NCBI GenBank assembly: GCA_021802365.1 | Contig: JAKAAJ010000020.1 | Coordinates: 1-16,463, forward strand | Length of the DNA stretch: 16,463 nt | Origin: Thermoplasmata archaeon | Lineage (GTDB): Archaea > Thermoplasmatota > Thermoplasmata > Thermoplasmatales > Thermoplasmataceae | Direction of reading: 5' to 3' | Shown: in pieces, positions 12,040-16,463 of the stretch | Position numbering within the stretch: the first letter of the stretch is position 1 | Layout of the letters: each line of letters starts with the position of its first letter | The notes under the pieces: model-generated | What the model was told of the DNA's origin: nothing | The model's input: only the letters and a program-made list of their open reading frames with translations | The model's database searches: none | Translations under genes and position numbers: made by a program

Positions 12040-13779
12040 TCATTCCCTCATAAGAAGAACTTTTCTGATAGTGGTCTCTTTCTTAGAGTTCATGTTTTCT
12101 GGAGGGTTCAATGTTGTGAACACCACTTCCACTTCACCTGAAATCAGCCGCTGGAAAGACTCCTCATAAGTTAACCTGAGTGTTAGGGAATTTTTTATCT
12201 TTCTGGAAATATCTTCGATAATACCATAACTGGAAATAACATTCCAGGGTGAAAATTCATCAGTCACTGCAGAAATATTCCTGTTGTATTTTCCAGTTCT
12301 CCCGCTTGCAACTGAAAAAACAGGTCTGGATGATATTTCAATGCAGGAAAATTTAATCTTATTCTTCAAACCTGACAGCAGTTGTGATAGATATGGTTCA
12401 TCCACCTCAATGACAACACCATCGACAGAGCCATTTCTGAATGCAGAAAAAGCATCGTCCGGAGACAATCTTCTGTGAGTATACTCAATCCCCTTATCCC
12501 TGAGCCATCCTGCAACTTCCATGTCAATCATTCCAGAGATAACCTTGCCACTGGTGCTGACCATTCCTGAGAATCTGAAAATCTCTACGGTTTCCCCTTC
12601 AGGAACAGGTGTGTCTCTTGGTGGAATAACAATATAACCATCTGTGTCAAGAAAGCGGCTCACAGATCCGGATAGTCCTTTCACTGGATATACAAGACAC
12701 TCATTGCCGGTGCCCAGAACCTTCACAGGGATGAGATTTGTCTTCCTGCTGTCTACCCTGGTTACAATCCCAATTTTCCCGTGGATTTTATTGTATCTTT
12801 TATCGGATGAAATAAGTTTGAGGATAGGTTCCATGAATATGGAGAAGAACACCATCAGAGCAGATACAGGAAAACCGGGTAGCCCAATTATGAAATGGTC
12901 CCCGTGCTGTCCAAATGCAGTGGGCATTCCCGGTTTGATCATTACTCCATGGAACAGCATTCCTGGCTCCAGTTCAGAAATTACCCTGTAAACATAGTCA
13001 TATTCTCCTGCCGAGCTTCCTCCGGATACAATTAGAATATGGTAATCACTCAAGTACTGCCTGAGTTTTCTATCTATCAGGCCTCTGTCATCCTCCAGAG
13101 TTCCCAGATAGTCTGCCCGTATCCCGGTAAAGGCATTCAGCAAGGCCTGAATTGTTGGGCCATTAGAATCGTATATTTTTGGTTCCGTGTAAGGGGCACC
13201 AGGCCTGATCAACTCAGTTCCAGTTGATACTATCCCGACTTTGAGATTCTCGCTCACAGGAATGGTTTCGATTCCCAGGGCATTCATAACAGCAATATGC
13301 GGTATATCAATAACAGTACCTGCTTTTAGAATCAGTTCACCCTTAACAAGATCTCCTCCCCTGTGTGCAATGTTCTCTCCCTGTTCCGCCTCGCTGAATA
13401 TTTTTACCTCATTTCCATTGTCTGTTGTTCTTTCAACCATTATAACTGAGTCAGCACCAAATGGAATCTTTGCACCAGTTGATATTCTCATAGCAGACAT
13501 TCCGGCACTAAGTGACGCGGGATTTTCACCAATTCTGGATTCCCCTGTTAATCTAAGGACAACAGGACTATTTACTGAAGCACCCTTTGTATCGGATGAT
13601 CTGACCGCGAATCCGTCCATTGTAGATCTGCTGAATGGAGGGTTGTCCAGGTTAGAAAAAACATCTTCTGAAATGATTCTTCCAAGAGATTCCTCCGTCT
13701 TTATAGTCTCAGTTCCTAGTTTAATGTGCAGGTGTTCATTCACTTTATGGCAAGCTTCCTGAAATTCAATTGGTTCCAT
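12040..13779 (-). CDS. moeA: MoeA-type molybdopterin molybdenumtransferase with a C-terminal extension
   Basis: The 579-residue protein joins a complete MoeA (about 1-402) to an extra domain (about 403-579). MoeA inserts molybdate or tungstate into adenylylated molybdopterin. Conserved signatures are PPFSRSTMDGFAVR (D55), RISTGAKIPFGADSVIMVE, STGTELI, YDSN (D204), SGGSSAGEYDYV (D261, the position of the catalytic Asp of E. coli MoeA), IKPGMPTAFG and GLPGFPVSALMVFF. The extension (for example WLRDKGIEYTHRRLSPDD, AFRNGSVDGVVIEVD, SFQRLISGEVEVVFTTL) looks like the periplasmic-binding-protein-like domain attached to many archaeal MoeAs. It is short, and the usual residues that would bind an anion are not recognisable. 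ATG 13779 follows the upstream TAG directly and has GGGAGG five bases before it. This is the last gene of the moaC-moaB-moeA-moeA operon. LPGFP replaces the usual LPGNP. Confidence 0.9.
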   Translation of the reverse strand: MEPIEFQEACHKVNEHLHIKLGTETIKTEESLGRIISEDVFSNLDNPPFSRSTMDGFAVRSSDTKGASVNSPVVLRLTGESRIGENPASLSAGMSAMRISTGAKIPFGADSVIMVERTTDNGNEVKIFSEAEQGENIAHRGGDLVKGELILKAGTVIDIPHIAVMNALGIETIPVSENLKVGIVSTGTELIRPGAPYTEPKIYDSNGPTIQALLNAFTGIRADYLGTLEDDRGLIDRKLRQYLSDYHILIVSGGSSAGEYDYVYRVISELEPGMLFHGVMIKPGMPTAFGQHGDHFIIGLPGFPVSALMVFFSIFMEPILKLISSDKRYNKIHGKIGIVTRVDSRKTNLIPVKVLGTGNECLVYPVKGLSGSVSRFLDTDGYIVIPPRDTPVPEGETVEIFRFSGMVSTSGKVISGMIDMEVAGWLRDKGIEYTHRRLSPDDAFSAFRNGSVDGVVIEVDEPYLSQLLSGLKNKIKFSCIEISSRPVFSVASGRTGKYNRNISAVTDEFSPWNVISSYGIIEDISRKIKNSLTLRLTYEESFQRLISGEVEVVFTTLNPPENMNSKKETTIRKVLLMRE

Positions 13780-15018
13780 CTATACCTCCCATCCATTCAA
13801 TTTCACTGGAAAAATCTCCCCTTCCTTTATGGAATTTTTATCCGCTTCGGTCTGGATTATTCCATCTGATTCAAGAAGTGAAAGGAGGCCTGAACTCTTT
13901 ACAGCTTCAAAATATGACCCATCTTTTCCTTGAAAAATCTTAATCCTTCTGATCATTGTGGAATTTTTTCTTAACTCTATATGCTGTGACGCCTTTGCAT
14001 ATATGGTTCTCCTGACTGCATTGATCCCAAGGTATCTCTGAACGTATGCCTCAAATATGGTTTCAAAGGAAGTCAGGCCAGGGCCAGGCAACCCCGAGAT
14101 TGAGAATACGGGTTTTCTTCCAACCTCATAAAGCGTGATTGTCCTTCCTGGTCTCATGTTTATCCCCGCGAATATGGTCTTTCCAAATCCATTCATTGCT
14201 TCTGGCACAAGATCCTTCATACCAAGTGAGGTTCCACCAGTCACAACCGCAAGATCTGAAATAGAAATCTCTTTCATGATCATTGAACGGATGCATTCTG
14301 GGTCATCCGGGCAGATACCGGCTGCTTTGAAATTAAGCCAGTTCCTCTTAAAATAATCAACAATAAGCCTCTGGCTGGAATTTGCAATATGCCTTTCACT
14401 ACCTTCCATCAGCTCATCTCCAGTTGAGATGACAGACACTTTGATAGGGTCAAGTACATTTATTTCAGTTACTCCAGAGGAGACGCAGGCACCAATTCTG
14501 AAGGAATTAAGAAGATCACCGGGAGACGCAATCTGAAGCCCGGCACTGATGTCCTCGCCCTTTAACCTCACATTCTTTCCACTTTCGATCTTTCTGCAGA
14601 TCCTTATTGTATTACCCTGTCTCGTTACGTCTTCCGCCATGATTACAGAATCACAATCATCCGGAATTGGAGCTCCCGTGTAGACTTCGCAGCATGTCCC
14701 GGGTGGGACAGATCCGGTAAATTTTTTTCCAGCCTCTGAGATTCCCTTAACTGTTATCTCTCTAGTCTCACCTTCTCCGATATCATATGTGTCATGTGCC
14801 CTTATAGCATACCCATCCACAGCACTTACTGGCTGTTCTGGGACATCTTTTTCAGCGAATACCTTTTGGTTTGCGATGAGTCCAAAACAGTCCTCGATTT
14901 TTCTCTCTGTATTTGGAGGTTTAAGCCAGTTGACGGAGAGCATCCTCTGAACTGCTTCCTCAAGGGAAATGGAATCAGTAAAACCCAACATCCTCTTTCT
15001 TCCTGGTGTCACACTCAT
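13780..15018 (-). CDS. moeA: second, divergent MoeA paralogue
   Basis: This 412-residue MoeA-family protein shows PVSAVDGYAIRAHDT (D68), YTGAPIPDDCDSVIMAEDV, NVRLKGEDI, VISTGDELM, VTGGTSLGMKDLV (D269), INMRPGRTIT and ISGLPGPGLTSF. Several normally invariant positions differ. The YDSN motif is replaced by IANSS (N213 at the Asp), KPG-P is RPGRT, and LPGNP is LPGPG. Two MoeAs per genome are common in archaea and have been proposed to handle different metals or steps. The altered motifs suggest this copy is specialised, perhaps as a partner of the downstream MoeA (inference). I start at ATG 15018, whose ATGA overlaps the MoaB stop; AAGGAG directly precedes it, which would also suit GTG 15012. 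The frame extends upstream to 15108 only because it overlaps moaB. The gene ends with TAG immediately before the next ATG. Confidence 0.85.
   Translation of the reverse strand: MSVTPGRKRMLGFTDSISLEEAVQRMLSVNWLKPPNTERKIEDCFGLIANQKVFAEKDVPEQPVSAVDGYAIRAHDTYDIGEGETREITVKGISEAGKKFTGSVPPGTCCEVYTGAPIPDDCDSVIMAEDVTRQGNTIRICRKIESGKNVRLKGEDISAGLQIASPGDLLNSFRIGACVSSGVTEINVLDPIKVSVISTGDELMEGSERHIANSSQRLIVDYFKRNWLNFKAAGICPDDPECIRSMIMKEISISDLAVVTGGTSLGMKDLVPEAMNGFGKTIFAGINMRPGRTITLYEVGRKPVFSISGLPGPGLTSFETIFEAYVQRYLGINAVRRTIYAKASQHIELRKNSTMIRRIKIFQGKDGSYFEAVKSSGLLSLLESDGIIQTEADKNSIKEGEIFPVKLNGWEV
13785..13790 (-). promoter_or_regulatory. Shine-Dalgarno GGGAGG for the downstream moeA
   Basis: On the minus strand GGGAGG is separated by five bases (TATAG, which includes the upstream stop codon) from ATG 13779. 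It lies inside the last codons of the divergent moeA and fixes the start of the fused MoeA. It supports independent or coupled initiation within the operon. Confidence 0.6.
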
Positions 15019-15503
15019 CTCCTTGATTCGTGGAGAATATGATCTATCTCCTTCAGGATTATTCCCTTCACCCCTAGCGAAGCGCCTGAAGGTGATCCGG
15101 GTAGGCAAAACACGGGCTTTCTGTTCACAAGAAAAGCTGAGGAGTTGGACATAATTGCAGATGTACCGATCTGCTGGTATGAGAGAAGTGCAAAGAGTGT
15201 GCTGAAAGAGTGGATCTCCTTTTCAGCAATACTTCTAACAGTCTCAATTGTAACATCATGAGAAGTTATACCTGTTCCTCCAGAGATTATAAGGCAATCT
15301 GCTCGATCCAGGGCAGCCATCACAGCTTCCTTAATTGCATCTGGATCATCTTTTACGACCTCATAGTAAGTTATCTCATGGCCTGCTTCCCTGATGGATG
15401 AGTTTATCTCCTGGCCGGATGTGTCGTTTTCCTTGCTTCTTGTGCTGCTGCACACGATTACAGAGAATTTTGCCTTGAGGTTTTCTATCCTGTGTTCATG
15501 CAT
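15015..15503 (-). CDS. moaB: MoaB/MogA-type molybdopterin adenylyltransferase
   Basis: This 162-residue single-domain MoCF-binding protein adenylylates molybdopterin before metal insertion by MoeA. Signatures are ISGGTGITSHDVTIE (72-87, with the conserved D83), IGTSAIMSNSSAFLVNRK (112-129) and VFCLPGSPSGASLGV (131-145). The first strand is KFSVIVCSSTRS and continues with NDTSGQEI. The length matches the family (about 160-180). The start ATG 15503 overlaps the moaC end by eight bases and is preceded by AAGGGGG. The stop forms an ATGA overlap with the divergent moeA, so translation is tightly coupled. ATP/molybdopterin specificity is inferred from the family. Confidence 0.9.
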   Translation of the reverse strand: MHEHRIENLKAKFSVIVCSSTRSKENDTSGQEINSSIREAGHEITYYEVVKDDPDAIKEAVMAALDRADCLIISGGTGITSHDVTIETVRSIAEKEIHSFSTLFALLSYQQIGTSAIMSNSSAFLVNRKPVFCLPGSPSGASLGVKGIILKEIDHILHESRR

Positions 15504-15927
15504 CCCCCTTCACCTTCAGTTCCACTTTGATATCCCTTATTACCGTGGAAGGATAATTTCCAGTTTCATCTTTCTCAAGATACTTCACCATGTCCCACAC
15601 GGTCAGCAAACCGGAGGTAACTGCAGACAGTGCGTCCATTTCCACCCCGGTCTTCCAGCCTGCCAAAACCTCGCATGCCAGGCGGAATCCATTTTCCGTA
15701 AGTTCCGAAAACACACTAACACTCTCCAAAGGAATCTGGTGGCAATATGGAAGGCGCATCCAGGCCTCTTTTGCACCAAGTATTGCTGAAATCTTTGCGG
15801 ATTCGAAAACGTCTCCCTTTTTTACAGTCCCATTGCGGATCTCCGCCAGTGTATCTGGTTTGAGCTCTATAAACCCTGAAGCCCTTGCATATCTCCTGAC
15901 TATGTCCTTGCTGGAGATGTCTATCAT
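15496..15927 (-). CDS. moaC: cyclic pyranopterin monophosphate synthase MoaC
   Basis: The 143-residue MoaC converts 3',8-cyclo-7,8-dihydro-GTP, made by MoaA, into cyclic pyranopterin monophosphate. Motifs are IDISSKDIVRRYARASG at the N-terminus, AKISAILGAKEAW, LPYCHQIPL (C62-H63), KTGVEMDALSAV (93-103), and WDMVKYLEKD with the catalytic D112 and K115. It is slightly shorter than E. coli MoaC (about 160), lacking the usual C-terminal GGKSG tail. I use ATG 15927: the open frame extends to 16032, but the extra 35 residues are unlike MoaC and would cover the divergent gene. A TATA-like box lies 27 bases upstream, so the operon mRNA is probably leaderless. This is the first gene of the four-gene Moco operon. 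No moaA, moaD or moaE is in the window. Confidence 0.92.
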   Translation of the reverse strand: MIDISSKDIVRRYARASGFIELKPDTLAEIRNGTVKKGDVFESAKISAILGAKEAWMRLPYCHQIPLESVSVFSELTENGFRLACEVLAGWKTGVEMDALSAVTSGLLTVWDMVKYLEKDETGNYPSTVIRDIKVELKVKGDA

Positions 15928-15949
15928 GATAATCCATATAGCCTGACAA

Positions 15950-15960
15950 GATATAGAGAT
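15950..15960. promoter_or_regulatory. putative shared TATA box between moaC and the mobA-like gene
   Basis: GATATAGAGAT (minus-strand core CTATATC) sits at the exact middle of the 54-base gap between moaC ATG 15927 and ATG 15982. Its ATATA core is about 27 bases from each start. It fits a leaderless TATA position on both strands. A second candidate, CCATATAG at 15934-15941, would instead suit ATG 15967 of the mobA-like gene. Confidence 0.4.
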
Positions 15961-15981
15961 TCTCCGATGGAAAAAGGCAGT

Positions 15982-16463
15982 ATGAGGGTAGTGATTCCAG
16001 TGAAGATGTCCGAACGCCTTCCTTTCAAACATTTTCTCACTCTGGGCGGCGTTTCTCTTTTGGAACTTGCAATCAGAAAGGCAGAAAAGGTGGGGGACCC
16101 TCTTGTGTTATCCAGTATGCCACTTCCAGTTCAATACGTTCATGATAGTAGCAGAAACATCGTAGAACTCATGAATATTTTATGCGAAGATGGGCAACCA
16201 TTTATTTTACTGGCTCCTGACATGCCTTTCATCACAGAATCTGATATGGAATTATTGATCAGGGAATCTGACGGGCATACTCTGGTACCGATTTCACCTG
16301 ATGGGACAATGGAGCCACTTTTTGCATTCTATTCAGGGAAACTGCATTTCGAAGGAAATCTCCATTCCGGGCTGATAAGTGCCCATGTGAGTACCATTAA
16401 TACTGAAAGATTTTCAGAACTTGCATTCTTTAATGTCAACACTCCAGAGGACTATTGGGAAGC
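15982..16463 (+). CDS. mobA: MobA-like molybdenum cofactor nucleotidyltransferase, 3' end cut by window
   Basis: About 160 residues are visible and the frame is still open at the window end. My translation begins MRVVIPVKMSERLPFKHFL. MobA transfers GMP (the MocA type CMP) from the nucleoside triphosphate to Mo-molybdopterin. Family signatures are FILLAPDMPFIT (metal-binding Asp, cf. ACDMPFL), LVPISPDGTMEPLFAFYS (cf. the HPLFALY region) and LAFFNVNTPEDY near the end. The N-terminal nucleotide loop is atypical: canonical LAGGxSxRMGxxK is replaced by IPVKMSERLPFKHF, closer to the loop of CMP-sugar synthetases or CofC. LGGVSLLELAI follows as usual. ATG 15982 is favoured by the family N-terminus and the TATA spacing; ATG 15967 is possible. 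It is divergent from the Moco operon, probably coregulated. Nucleotide specificity is unresolved. Confidence 0.75.
   Translation, partial: MRVVIPVKMSERLPFKHFLTLGGVSLLELAIRKAEKVGDPLVLSSMPLPVQYVHDSSRNIVELMNILCEDGQPFILLAPDMPFITESDMELLIRESDGHTLVPISPDGTMEPLFAFYSGKLHFEGNLHSGLISAHVSTINTERFSELAFFNVNTPEDYWE

Noticed and set aside
13241..13762. 173-residue plus-strand open frame
   Set aside because: It lies antisense to the well-supported fused moeA, its translation is a Ser/Pro/Ile-rich mirror of that gene, and it has no ribosome site or recognisable domain.
15019..15108. N-terminal extension of the divergent MoeA by 30 residues
   Set aside because: It lies wholly inside moaB, and the ATGA junction at 15018-15015 is a typical coupled start.
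15928..16032. N-terminal extension of MoaC by 35 residues
   Set aside because: The extension is unlike MoaC N-termini and would overlap the divergent mobA-like coding start; the family start at ATG 15927 has a TATA-like box.

Overview
The window looks like chromosomal DNA of an archaeon, most plausibly an acidophilic member of the Thermoplasmatales (Thermoplasma, Ferroplasma or Cuniculiplasma relatives). This is inferred from several features: an archaeal-type long Lhr helicase; AT-rich TATA-like boxes about 23-28 bases upstream of start codons, as in leaderless archaeal mRNAs; occasional GGAGG-type ribosome sites at internal operon genes; a two-MoeA molybdenum cofactor (Moco) operon; an alcohol dehydrogenase resembling Sulfolobales acryloyl-CoA reductase; and a heavily sequon-decorated surface protein. 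The species cannot be fixed from the sequence alone. No rRNA, tRNA, CRISPR array, insertion sequence or integrase was recognised, and no gene-free stretch exceeds about 230 bases.

Layout. (1) Positions 1-4160: the 3' part of a very long Lhr-type helicase gene whose N-terminal ATPase motifs lie outside the window. (2) 4234-5001: a small three-helix membrane protein followed, in the same frame and separated only by one TGA, by a double winged-helix regulator. (3) 4981-6213: on the minus strand, a membrane-anchored surface protein and a 52-residue HicB-like protein. (4) 6438-9314: a polytopic membrane protein with a C-terminal ferredoxin domain, and convergent to it a smaller polytopic protein that appears to be a paralogue of its N-terminal half; this pair is the least-explained part of the window. 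(5) 9464-10480: a zinc alcohol dehydrogenase-type reductase. (6) 10670-12033: a translationally coupled E1-like (ThiF/MoeB) enzyme and HAD phosphatase. (7) 12040-16463: a Moco block, with moaC-moaB-moeA-moeA as a tightly overlapped minus-strand operon and a divergent mobA-like gene cut by the window end.

How the genes work together. In the Moco block MoaC makes cyclic pyranopterin monophosphate, MoaB adenylylates molybdopterin, the MoeA proteins insert the metal, and MobA attaches GMP. The E1-like protein next door could activate the MoaD-type sulfur carrier, though no MoaD, MoaE or MoaA is present here. MobA implies a dinucleotide form of the cofactor and thus a DMSO-reductase-family enzyme elsewhere. 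The Fe-S membrane protein is a reasonable candidate for quinone-linked electron transfer, but its partner is not shown by the sequence.

Three convergent gene pairs meet tail to tail with a 21-base overlap, a 3-base gap and a 6-base gap, so the genome is compact and transcription ends must lie inside opposing genes.
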